From positions 62,001 to 126,000 of the forward strand of contig NW_026732287.1 in NCBI RefSeq assembly GCF_028476545.1: a stretch of DNA of 64,000 bases, read 5' to 3'. The DNA comes from Physella acuta. Its lineage: Eukaryota; Mollusca; Gastropoda; Physidae. A program made the position numbers and the translations under genes. Positions 21,001 to 32,000 of this stretch are shown piece by piece. Below the pieces are notes generated by a model that made no database searches, was not told the DNA's origin, and worked only from the letters and a program-made list of their open reading frames with translations. Positions within the stretch are counted from its first letter, which is position 1; each line of letters opens with the position of its first letter.

Positions 21001-24000
21001 GTCCCAATGTTCTGTCCACAGCCCCAGCCCCTAGAGCTGACCTACAAATGCAACAGCTACATGTCTGTGTACACAGCCACATCATATTGTCCCAATGTTC
21101 TGTCCACAGCCCCAGCCCCTAGAGCTGACCTACAAATGTAACAGCTACATGTCTGTGTACACGGCCACAGACGAGGACCAGCTGGTCAGACTGGCGCTGG
21201 ACAAGACATCTGGCTGTACCGTGGAACAAATCGTGCCAGGAAATGTCAGCACCACCACATGTGAGACGGCCCTGTACGGGTGAGTTTGTTTGAGAAAACA
21301 TTAGTTTACTTCTGTGGTGGATGAGTTGGATTGTGTGAAAGAAGAGGTGGATTGTGTGATGGACAAATTGGGTTGTGTGATGAACAAATTGGGTTGTGTG
21401 AACGATGATTTGTGTGCATAATGTGTGAAAATGATGTGGGTAGTGATGGTTAGGTTGTGTAGTGGTGGGTAGGTTGTGTAGTGATGGGTAGGTTGTGTAG
21501 TGATGGGTAGGTTGTGTAGTGATGGGTAGGTTGTGTAGTGATGGTTAGGTCGTGTAGTGAACAGTCTAAATTGAAGCAAAATTGTGTGTGAAAAAATAGC
21601 ATCTACATGGGTTAGTTCAGTTAACATAAACAGCTCGTGTGAACTTGTGTTCTCTCGGCTAACTTAAAAATAAACTTTTTTTGCCAGAGGTACACCTCTA
21701 GCAGGTTGTGACCTTCCAACCTCTAACAAGAAATATGACAAGGACATCGCCATGGCTTGTGATGAATTGACCGACCCTGTTTACCAAATATTCACGTTAA
21801 CGCCTTTCAAAATTTACCAAAATATTTTCTGCACTTTCTGCCACACGGTATAATATTTTTTTTCTGAAAACAATTTTAAAAATGTATTTCTTTAGAAGTT
21901 TAAGCGGGTACATAACCTAGATAATACTGAAATAACACTGCTTTGGTGGTACCTAAAATTTAGCCAATTAATAACCCTGTGTCCAGCATATGTCAGTTAA
22001 ACGGTAGCAAAATCCTGATAATGCTGCTGACTTATTTCAATTTATATTTTTTAAATGAACTAATACAAATCAATAAAAAATATTTATAAAATCATACTCT
22101 ATTTATGCAAAAAAAATGAAAAGTGAATTTCTTGAGATAAAATAATATGACAAATCATGCACGAATCAAAGAGAAAGCGTAAGTAACTTTATTTTGTGTT
22201 GAAAAAATTTGAAATGTTTATGTACATCTTTAAAAAAAAATAAGTCTACAGAACATATTAAATTATACGCATCTAGAAATAATGTCCACCTTTTTTTTTA
22301 AATTTAGGAGCCATCCGTGCTTTTCTTTAAAGTTATGTAAATAGTATTGCATAACTGAATTTAAAGAAAGTCATTTTATTTCTTTTGTTTTAGTGCATAA
22401 ATTAAAGTTTGTTGTTTCAATTTTTAGATTAATGAAGGTAATGTTTTTGTGTAAAGAAAAACCAATCGAATGTAACAGCTAAAAGACAGAATAGTTTATG
22501 AGGCCACTTTAAAATTATTTTTCTAAAAATATGAAATTTCTGATTATATCAAAATTTTTATTTCATATTACATTGGAATAGGGAATTAAATTAGGCGGAA
22601 AAATCGGTTCGGTAGAAGTAGGTAAACTTTCGTTTGGCAAGACGGTAGAAGCATGATGGAATCAAGTGAAAAAAATTATTGTAAAAAATATTTCCTCAGG
22701 GCATGAACCCGACAACAGATTTCGTGTATGTCAAGCACATTGCTCCAAGAAACCGTTTCGACATCTTGCACCCTGGAGTCCCCATGTTACCCCTCTCTTT
22801 CTTGATCTCGTTCGCTAACTCGGTGTTTGACCAGACGTCTGGACCAGGAGGACATGTGAAGGACGTCAGTAGCTGTAAGAGGACTGAGTGGACGTCACCA
22901 GACGTAAGTAAAATCATGATCTTGATAGAACAAATCAGGGACTGCAGATGTAATCAATTTAAATTGGTCCGGAAAATTCAGGTCAGGTATTGGACATATT
23001 TATCTTCTATCTATATAATTCTCTTCATGGGGACCATACGAGACACCACGCAGCTTAGCCACCACCCTCATCCCCACCTGTCAGGTGAGCTGTGGTTCAC
23101 CCCGAATGTTTTCAATAGTAGAGCCGGTTCGAATAAGTGACGGCTTTCAGGGGCAGATAATTTAGTTTTTAAACGATTTGAAACTAAGGGGAGATCATAA
23201 GTTCTGCTTGATATTTTCATTGTCGTCTGTAAACGGGTGCTTTCACTGGGCGGGGTGGGGTGGGGTTGGGGTATGCAGGGGGTGGAGTAGTGTCGAATTT
23301 ACAAATTATGAATAGTTGATAAGTAGAAAATAAAACAACTAGATAGAAGCGTATGCTACGTCGCGGGTCAGCTTGTGTATATCTATATATATAATTCTCT
23401 TCATGGGGACCATAGAAGACACCACGCAGCTTAGCCACCACCCTCATCCCCACCTGTCAGGTGAGCTGTGGTTCACCCCGAATGTTTATAATCGTAGAGC
23501 CGGGTCGGCTATTAGGTGTAGGGGCAGATAATTTAGATTTAAAAAGGGGAGGTAATAACAATTTCTGCCACAAATATTCATTGCCGTCTGTAAACTGTCG
23601 TCACGGACGGCTGCTTTCACGGAGTTCGCGGGAGGGGTGGGGTGGGGAGGGAGGGTGACGATAATCGTCTTTACCAGCTACTGATAGTGTTTTAAAGCAA
23701 AATATTTTCAGTCGCAGCATTGGTAGTGAATTATGAATTACTGAAAAGTAGAAACTAAACAGCGGCGTATGCTTACACGTGGGTCAGCTCGTGCTATATA
23801 TTGCCTTAAATATTAAACAATTCGAATCGTCTTTTTTAAACAATCACCGGTGACAAAACATCGAAAAGGTGTGTTGGAAAAGCGGATGTTTAAAACCAGC
23901 TTTTTAGTTAGTGAACTGAGAAGTTAGTTTTTTCTAGTTTATTCTTACCACAGATATAATATTGTATCTCTTGCAATTCTGTAACTTCTAACATTTTACA

Positions 24001-27000
24001 CATTTAACATTATATTTCTGAATGTGTGCTTTCATCTGCTGCATGAAGGCTAACACTGTACAACTTTATACAACTTTATAGGGAGAGTGCTTTCCCCTGC
24101 ACTGCTCGCCAGGAAAGCTACCTCACAACGAGAAGTGTGTTACTTCCCTTTCCATTATTCGAGGTCTGAGTTACAAACTGGACATTTGGATTGACCCAGT
24201 TTTACAGCTGATGAGCGTTGGAGAACAAAACAAGAACCTGTTGGGGCCCAACAACAAAGTTTCCATCAAGACATTAGAAGATATTGGAAATCAAGTAGGT
24301 TTTATACCTTGGAAATCAGGTAGGTTTTATACCTTGGAAATCAGGTAGGTTTTATACCTTGGAAATCAGGTAGGTTTTATACCTTGGAAATCAGGTAAAT
24401 TTGAAGCCTTGGGGGACATAATAGGTTTCACACTTTGGGATTCAGGTAAGTTTTATAACTTACTAAAACAAAGATTGTATGATATTTTATTTTGCTAGTT
24501 TTTGTACTTTAGTTATTATAAGACTCAAGTATTATTATATATTGAGGTTTAGTTTTTGTACAGTGCCGCCTCTTCGATTTATGTCTAAATAAATTACCAA
24601 TCGCTATTTTAAGAAATGTAACATTTCTGACGAAACTCAAGATTTATACTAAAGGTATTACTAATTATTTTAGAACGGTAGGCCCATCCAACTCAGAGTA
24701 ATAGAATGTTTATGGACATAGGGAAACAACCAAGTTAAGTTTTTTTTGCAAAATAATCAAAGCTTAGTTTATTCTTCTGAATGTTCAAAATTAAATCACA
24801 TTTCCTTTTTTAATCACTTCTATATCTTTAATTACTATCATTTAAAATAATAAAGTATATTATCGTTAAATATTTTTTCTGTTTGCAGTTAACATATTTG
24901 TACTCGTCTGTTGTGGATGGGTACCACCTAGAGGTTGGAGCTGTTGTATATCCCGATGTTGTTCACCCCGATGGGCAGGTTATGCCGGGCTATTTTTTCT
25001 TTTACGTCAAAAGTTTCTTGGTGGCCAAGAGCAGCATGTCAAGAGACGAATTTGAAGTTTTGGCGTTAAAGAATTTTCTCAACACTGACATCGGTTTAGA
25101 AGGTCGACCAGATGTCTCACTACGGCCTGTGGTGATGTTAGGTGACACCACTGACATCCCTGTCTGTAATCAGTCACAGTTGTCACATGACACACCCATG
25201 TGGCAGTCACAAGCCACGCCAATGTGGCAGTCAAGTGACAGACCCCTGTGGTTATCACGTGACACGCCCGACTGTTTTACCCTAAGTTACAGTCACCCCG
25301 CTACAGGAGCGACCAACGCGAATCTCCTCCTCAACCTGGCACCAACTTTGACCTGCAGCCACGCCCAGTTCCAACCAAAGATGTACCGCATAGAACACCA
25401 CCCACTTCCTCCATTTGCTTACATCTTTTTAAAGTTTGGTGCCCTAGAGCTTATGTTTGCTGAAACCCTCGAGCTAAACATGCTATTTATAGACAAGGAT
25501 GGGTCCCTGTGTGTATGCCGTGAACTCCTGGACCTGAAAGTACAACAGTTTCAACCAAGTAGCGTCACCCAACCACCCGTAAGTGTGGCTAAAAAACTAG
25601 CTGGGTATCTCCTAACCTGGTGCTGTCTGCTGGCCTCGATTGTGTGTCTTCTCCTCACCTTAACCACCTACGTTCGGTTTTCTGTGTTGAGGACCACGGC
25701 GGGCAAAAACAACATGTTCCTCTGTACCAGTCTTCTACTTGCCCAGACTTCTCTGCTGGCTGCTTCACTCGCGTAAGTAGTGGATGATAGCAATAACATA
25801 ACATTCAGTACAGTGGCGATAATCTAACCAATATAAAATAAAATACAGAAACTTTTTTCTTTTGTGTTAAATATATACTAAACATCTAGGTCAATTATTG
25901 TCAAAATATATACACTAAATACATACTATCTGCTAGCATGCTCAACATTTTAACGTTTATTTTCACAAGTAGAGTCGGAGTAAGTCATCTGTGCACAGCC
26001 CTTGGCATGACGACTCACTACCTGTGGCTGTGGATGTTTGCTTGGTGTTTTACCTGCAGCTTCCACATGTTCCAAGTCTTCACGCTTCACGTCAGAGTCC
26101 CCTTGAGTTCACGTGAAGAGAACGCCAATCTGGTGAAGAAAATGGTTGCAACACTTGTCTTGCCGGCTGTGGTGGTGGCTGTGGTGGTTGTCTTCTCGTT
26201 GGTGACGTCTGCTGGTAGGGACGTTGGTTACGGTCAAGTCGCGTGTTACCTGGACTCACCGCTTCTCATTGGTCAGTGTAAATTGTCGTATGTTTTTGTT
26301 AACAGGTTGGAAAGTGTTAGCCAGTAGTCTCCACTATTTTATCATAACATTGGTAATATTTGAATTTTTTGAAAGAATTCGAAAACTGAAAAGAGCGATT
26401 TAGATATAATCATGTTTTACTGTGCAATAATGCTCCAGTTAAACCTCCAAGTTTAACTAATACTCTCATGTTAAACCTCCAGGTTTAGCGATGATCCTCC
26501 CCCTGGCTACTATGGCGGTCTGTAACATCGGCTTCTTCGCTGCCACGGTGTACTCCATCAACAAGATCCACCAACTTCAGACACCCGGAACGTTTAGAAG
26601 AGATGACCAGTTGCATGTTTTCATCTACATGAAGTTGTCCTCCATGACAGGCACGTTTTGGATTGTGGCTATTTTGGCTGAGGTACTGGACAATGACGTG
26701 CTGAGGTAAGATGTGTACTTTAATGGCTGTTTACTCACTAAATGAAAGACAATTACGTTGCGAGCCAAGTTCTTCGTCAGTACTCAATATTGTTGTTAAA
26801 GACTAGAAGCCAAAACCGTTACATTGTTTTGGGCTATCAACAGTCGTCTTGACTAGAGAACGCTTGTACAATGTATCAGGAGGAAAGGTGTGGGTCGTTG
26901 TTTTCGAAAGGAGGGGTTAGATGAAAGTTTCCTTTTTAAACCATCGGGTGTTCAAGTGCCAAGTCGTAATAGTAAATGGTCTAGAGGGTGCCTGTATCTC

Positions 27001-28628
27001 TCTGTCCATAGGTTCATGTCCACTGTCCTGAACGGTCTACAAGGTGTCTTTATCTTCCTGTCTGTTCACAGGTTCATGTCCACTGTCCTGAACGGTCTAC
27101 AAGGTGTCTTTATCTTCCTGTCTGTGCACAGGTTCATGTCTTGAACGGTCTACAAGGTGTCTTTATCTTCCTGTCTGTGCACAGGTTCATGTCCTGAACG
27201 GTCTACAAGGTGTCTTTATCTTCCTGTCTGTCTACAGGTTCATGTCCACTGTCCTGAACGGTCTACAAGGTGTCTTTATCTTCCTGTCTGTGCACAGGTT
27301 CATGTCTTGAACGGTCTACAAGGTGTCTTTATCTTCCTGTCTGTCTACAGGTTCATGTCCAGTGTCCTGAACGGTCTACAAGGTGTCTTTATCTTCCTGT
27401 CTGTGCACAGGTTCATGTCCACTGTCCTGAACGGTCTACAAGGTGTCTTTATCTTCCTGTCTGTTCACAGGTTCATGTCCACTGTCCTGAACGGTCTACA
27501 AGGTGTCTTTATCTTCCTGTCTGTGCACAGGTTCATGTCTTGAACGGTCTACAAGGTGTCTTTATCTTCCTGTCTGTGCACAGGTTCATGTCCTGAACGG
27601 TCTACAAGGTGTCTTTATCTTCCTGTCTGTCTACAGGTTCATGTCCACTGTCCTGAACGGTCTACAAGGTGTCTTTATCTTCCTGTCTGTGCACAGGTTC
27701 ATGTCTTGAACGGTCTACAAGGTGTCTTTATCTTCCTGTCTGTCTACAGGTTCATGTCCAGTGTCCTGAACGGTCTACAAGGTGTCTTTATCTTCCTGTC
27801 TGTCTACAGGTTCACGTCCACTGTCCTGAACGGTCTACAAGGTGTCTTTATCTTCCTGTCTGTGCACAGGTTCATGTCTTGAACGGTCTACAAGGTGTCT
27901 TTATCTTCCTGTCTGTCTACAGGTTCATGTCCACTGTCCTGAACGGTCTACAAGGTGTCTTTATCTTCCTGTCTGTGCACAGGTTCATGTCTTGAACGGT
28001 CTACAAGGTGTCTTTATCTTCCTGTCTGTCTACAGGTTCATGTCCACTGTCCTGAACGGTCTACAAGGTGTCTTTATCTTTCTGTCTGTCTACAGGTTCA
28101 TGTCCACTGTCCTGAACGGTCTACAAGGTGTCTTTATCTTCCTGTCTGTGCACAGGTTCATGTCTTGAACGGTCTACAAGGTGTCTTTATCTTCCTGTCT
28201 GTCTACAGGTTCATGTCCACTGTCCTGAACGGTCTACAAGGTGTCTTTATCTTCCTGTCTGTGCACAGGTTCATGTCTTGAACGGTCTACAAGGTGTCTT
28301 TATCTTCCTGTCTGTCTACAGGTTCATGTCCACTGTCCTGAACGGTCTACAAGGTGTCTTTATCTTCCTGTCTGTCTACAGGTTCATGTCCACTGTCCTG
28401 AACGGTCTACAAGGTGTCTTTATCTTCCTGTCCTACACATGCAACAAGCGGGTCCTGAGGTTGTACAAGGACTCGTGGAGGTCTGGAGCTGCTAGATCAA
28501 ACATGACGGCTAACGGAGACACACCTATGGCTGCCACCATTAGAAGTGTGAACATGACGGCTAACGGAGACACACCTATGGCTGCCACCATTAGAAGTGT
28601 CAGCATGTCTCCTAATGTAACTACGTAG
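18096..28628 (+). CDS. Receptor gene B: SMB-domain family-B-like 7TM receptor with a 72-unit NDT stalk, nine exons
   Basis: Exons: 18096-19988, 21110-21279, 21688-21847, 22700-22903, 24082-24294, 24889-25772, 25970-26271, 26483-26705 and 28382-28628 (using the last exon 9 acceptor), 1431 aa, all GT-AG. The signal peptide MSSKLLSLHLVLILCSMKR is followed by the INDTK stalk (18276-19355), then the SMB-like domain (WNKTYMSP, CQIYGNCCPDV) and YRNKFCAECN. Exon 3 repeats the pattern as YQNIFCTFC. Exon 6 contains LNMLFIDKDG and VCRELL just before TM1. TM3 is in HLCTALGMTTHYLWLWMFAW; TM7 contains NGLQGVFIFL, typical of adhesion/secretin-type receptors. No GPS motif was seen. All phases agree with A and C. 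Alternative splicing at exons 2, 5 and 9 is possible because their junctions are amplified. Ligand and signalling are unknown. Confidence 0.88.
18276..19355 (+). repeat. 15-bp coding minisatellite: 72 x INDTK, N-glycosylation-rich stalk
   Basis: The array is 1080 bp of atcaatgacaccaag, exactly 72 fifteen-base units in frame in exon 1 of gene B. Nearly every unit has Asn-Asp-Thr, an N-X-T sequon; variants include IYDT, IQDT, INDTN and INDTR. A 435-bp block (29 units) is duplicated, as shown by matching variant units at 18506 and 18941. Several other frames are also open, which is expected from the 15-bp period. The likely product is an extended, heavily glycosylated spacer that lifts the SMB domain from the signal-peptide end. 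Confidence 0.92.
20587..21135 (+). repeat. 88-bp tandem array of the exon 2 acceptor plus exon head, gene B
   Basis: Seven copies, the last being the real exon, of the same 88-bp unit as in gene A. Each has an internal acceptor (ttctgtccacag) and the exon 2 head. The true exon 2 uses the acceptor at 21109. Sequence before the array (20030-20460) also matches gene A's intron 1 closely, so intron plus array were duplicated or converted together. Confidence 0.85.
21395..21560. repeat. 19-bp minisatellite in intron 2 of gene B
   Basis: About six units of gatgggtaggttgtgtagt, preceded by related gttgtgtgatggacaaatt-type repeats from about 21310. Intronic. Confidence 0.8.
22285..22430. mobile_element. 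Fragment of the hairpin MITE family in intron 3 of gene B
   Basis: Contains ccgtgcttttctttaaagtt, gtaaatagta and tttttagtgcataaatta-like blocks matching one arm of 10067-10172. Diverged and truncated. Confidence 0.45.
23005..23805. mobile_element. Two tandem copies of a Helitron-like non-autonomous repeat in intron 4 of gene B
   Basis: Copy 1 (about 23008-23378) and copy 2 (about 23380-23795) both begin tctatatatataattctctt-like and share ggggaccat, gacaccacgcagcttagcc and ggtgagctgtggttcacccc. They end near cgtgggtcagctcgtg. A TC-start and a GGGTCAGCT-type end, with no terminal inverted repeats, fit Helitron-like elements. No Rep/helicase is present. Family name is inference. Confidence 0.5.
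24286..24410 (+). repeat. 25-bp array of the exon 5 donor, gene B
   Basis: The end of exon 5 (ggaaatcaa|gtaggttttat, boundary 24294/24295) is followed by about four more 25-bp copies of ggaaatcag|gtaggttttatac plus ctt. Each copy recreates exon end plus donor. Use of the next donor would add 25 bp and shift the frame. Confidence 0.85.
27000..28382 (+). repeat. Array of about 25 exon 9 (TM7) heads with acceptors, gene B
   Basis: Units of 60 bp (cacaggttcatgtccactgt, then cctgaacggtctacaaggtg and the rest) alternate with a 53-bp form lacking 7 bp, often as a 113-bp higher-order unit. Each has an acceptor (tgcacag, tctacag, tccatag) and the first ~48 bp of exon 9. Only the last copy continues into cctacacatgcaacaagcgg and the tail. 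Joined to exon 8, the 53-bp heads read FMS then stop. The acceptor before 28322 gives an in-frame 20-residue extension. Confidence 0.9.
28497..28604 (+). repeat. Duplicated 54-bp segment in the C-terminal tail of gene B
   Basis: Two perfect or near-perfect in-frame copies encode NMTANGDTPMAATIRSV in the cytoplasmic tail after TM7. Genes A and C have one or no counterpart, so the duplication is specific to B. Confidence 0.85.
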
Positions 28629-28671
28629 GCAACAAGAGAACGAAAATGTAAACCTGATCCCTTTAAAGTAA

Positions 28672-28677
28672 AATAAA
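28672..28677 (+). terminator. Poly(A) signal of gene B
   Basis: AATAAA lies 44 bp after the stop codon at 28628, in a context (aaagtaaaataaaagc) fitting a short 3' UTR. Confidence 0.6.
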
Positions 28678-29027
28678 AGCTTTGGTTAAACGCCTAAGTC
28701 TTTACTTTGTGTACTGTGTCTACTCTTTATCCTTAACGCAGATTGATGACGTAGTTATAAGACGAAATACAACAAACTGACACCCAATTTTAAGCGACCG
28801 AGTAACATTTGGTAAAAGATATCAAACGAAGTATCTTATTTAATCACACTTTAATTCAATCTGGTACTATATAAGTTTCAGTGGCCATATTTTGCTTCAG
28901 CACACAGTTTACTCTCAAACCCATAGACGTAGAGAAGGGGGGGGCGAACCACACCGGGTGACACCATTTTGGGGGGGGGGGGGGGTGACAGCTAAGCAAA
29001 AAAAAGCAAAATATATACATTAAGAAT

Positions 29028-32000
29028 TGTAACAACATGTATTCTTTGTTGTTGTGGGTTTCATACAGGAACACGAGCAACAGTGGCAACTTGAAATGAC
29101 AACTTTATTTACACTATGTACAGATAAATCCGTGGTACATCCATATTTGAAGATCAACTGATATAGGTACAAATAATAATCACGACTCCAAGTCATGGAG
29201 ACATCTTCCATTCACTGCCATCGTTCCAGTCCCCAGTCCTAGCACACAACCCCCGTTCACCTTTCGCTCTCCCTTTTATTCACAACTTTCTCTCCCCTTA
29301 CGTCAATGAGCGATCTCACCCAAAACACGGAAAAACACATGACAATCGCTCAGACAGTCCTTCCGCTAGCCAGGTACTCTTCATTCATGCAAAACACAAT
29401 ATAATAAGGATACATAATAATACAGTCTGTGACACGTCCCCCCTTCGAATAAAATTTTGTGTAACAAAATTTATAAATACAATATTGGTAGGGCAGGATC
29501 ATGTGCCAGACAACAAAATTTATAAATACAGTATTGGTAGGGCAGGATCATGTGCCAGACAACAAAAATTTTTTATACATCTCAAAAAACATGGAAAAAT
29601 ACATTCTTCGTAGACTAATGCACAAGCATTATGTGTAATGTATTCAATATGAGAAAGAAAAACATTTCAATTACCAAGTAATTGTATAAACAAGACAAAT
29701 GAGTTTAGTGAATTACCAACTATAATACATAGTTGAAATTATCAAAGACTTAATTCAACTCATGAATTAAATAATTATATCCTATGTAGTAAAAAAACTT
29801 CCTTATCATCAAGGCATGTTATTACCACGCATGAGTAATATACTTTGTTGTCTCCCCTAGTCGACCCATTTCAGTCATATCTAGGTCACAACACAACATT
29901 CTTGCCTTCCACAGGTAATGATTAATACACAATTCATCATTGAGACTTCCGTCTTATTGTTATGCGGAATAAATAGTCTCTAACTTTTACTTTATACATT
30001 ATTCCCTGTTAATTAATAGTATAGAATAGGTTTAACATAATACAGTTTACAATCTTTTGAAATAGTACACAATTTATGTTTACTCAAACACATTATTTGA
30101 TATTTATATATTACAGTTATAGACTGTATAATATTAATAAACTGTAAATTGATAATTTAATCTTAGCATCCTCTATAGCATGAGTAATCGTTCTCGTGCA
30201 GTTGACGATGACCTGTATGCCATCTCTCCCTCAAATTGTAGCTGTTAGCTGTGCTACCATAATCGTTTCCTAGATTTCGTGTAACTTGTGTTACTTCATT
30301 TGTTTTAATATTCTCCTCTGGTTTCTGAACAACGTCAGTGGTTATCTTGCTTTGTGTATGTTGGTTTGGTTCATCAACCAACTCAATATAAATATTATGG
30401 CATTGCTTTGGCCTTTCATAATACATCTTGCTTCGGTATCTTTCATTAGAACATGATATATTCTTTCTTAAATTACTATATTTCCCACATGACTTTCTTT
30501 GTACATAATAATTGTTTCTTCTCTGATTTGCCAACCTATGCCAACATTGATTTTGGTAATGACCTGTTATTCCGCAGTAAAAACATCTAGATTTTGGCTT
30601 CTTATAAACATGGTGACTGTATTCATAGTTTGCTAAATTTCTTTTTCTTTCATTCTGTGCATTAATGACATTAATGACATTCTTATTAACATGTTGACTG
30701 TATTCATAGTTTGCTAAATTTCTTTTACTTTCATTCTGTGCACCAATGACATTGTAGTTTCTAGTTACTGTTTCATCTTTCTTAACTTCCTTGTGCTTCT
30801 TTATTGATTCTAGTTCACACATAAATTTATGTGTTAATTTCTCCATTTCTTTGTTAAATTTATTCTTGAGTTCTAGTATATCTTTTTTATAGTTTGACTC
30901 TAGATTTCTAAGTAACTCCTCAATAGGTACGTTCTCTTCATTGTGGCTTATTAAGTTCACTGATTCATTAATCATCATTAGTTTATCATGATTCCTGCCA
31001 TTCTCCGATGGACTTATTAAATCATCACTGCCATTGACTGATGGGCTTATTAAATCATTTTGACTACCATTCTCTGATGGACTTATTTCTTTTTGACTGC
31101 CATTCTCTGATGGACTTACGATACAGCTTTCACTAATATTCTCGTGTACCTGCGTATCATTCAATAAAGAGTCAATCTTAAGACATTCTAATGTATCTGT
31201 CACCTTTAAATCATTATTAAGTTCACCCTCTGTTTTTTCCTTGGGTTTCAATTCTTCCTGGACTATGTTACTCTGTTCTTCATTCCAAAGGTTGCCAATA
31301 TTTACTTCTTCAAGTTCTGCTTTTAATTCTATCTGTTCACTTTCTAATTTTGGTTCATTTGTGTCTGTTATAGCTTTCATTTCTAATAGTTCTTGTTCAT
31401 ATGCTAGTTCATGTAGGCCAACTTGTTTTTCCATAGTTTCAGCCCTTTTATCTGCTCTCTGTTTTCTGTTTCTTTTTTTCCGCTTTCCTTTTGGTTGTAC
31501 AGTCTCTTCTACTTTATCTAATTCTGAAATGTCTTCTTCTTTATGCATGTCTGTAATAGCTCTTGATCTATTACACACTATTTCTATCACATCATCTAGT
31601 TCTCTCAATACATTTCCATGTGCTCGTCGGGGTTGTTCTGGTACTTCGTCCCATGCTTCTTTTGCTTCTTCTATGTCTTTTTCAAGTCGATTGGTTGCCC
31701 AGGCTATCTGCTTATTCATCTTCTTAATGCCTTGTGCCCTCGCCATTTCCATATATTCTTCCAGTTCTGTTTCATGCTTGTGCTTTCTTTCATCATCTTC
31801 TATTTTCCAATTCCTTTCCTCTAACCTCCTAGCCCTCTCTTCTGCCTTCCTAGCCTTCTCTTCTTCTTTTTCTTCAGCTTTCGCCTTAGCAGCTTTTTCT
31901 TCTCTAGCCTTCTCTTCTTCTTTTCTCTCAGCTTTCTCTTTAGCAGCTTTCTCTTCATCTTTCTTTAGTAGTTCTTTTATAAATGCCAACCTGTCTTCCT

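Noticed and set aside
26890-28495. Many overlapping frames of about 100 aa such as SLSSCLCTGSC repeats
   Set aside because: They are shadow frames of the exon 9 head array with no start or splice support.
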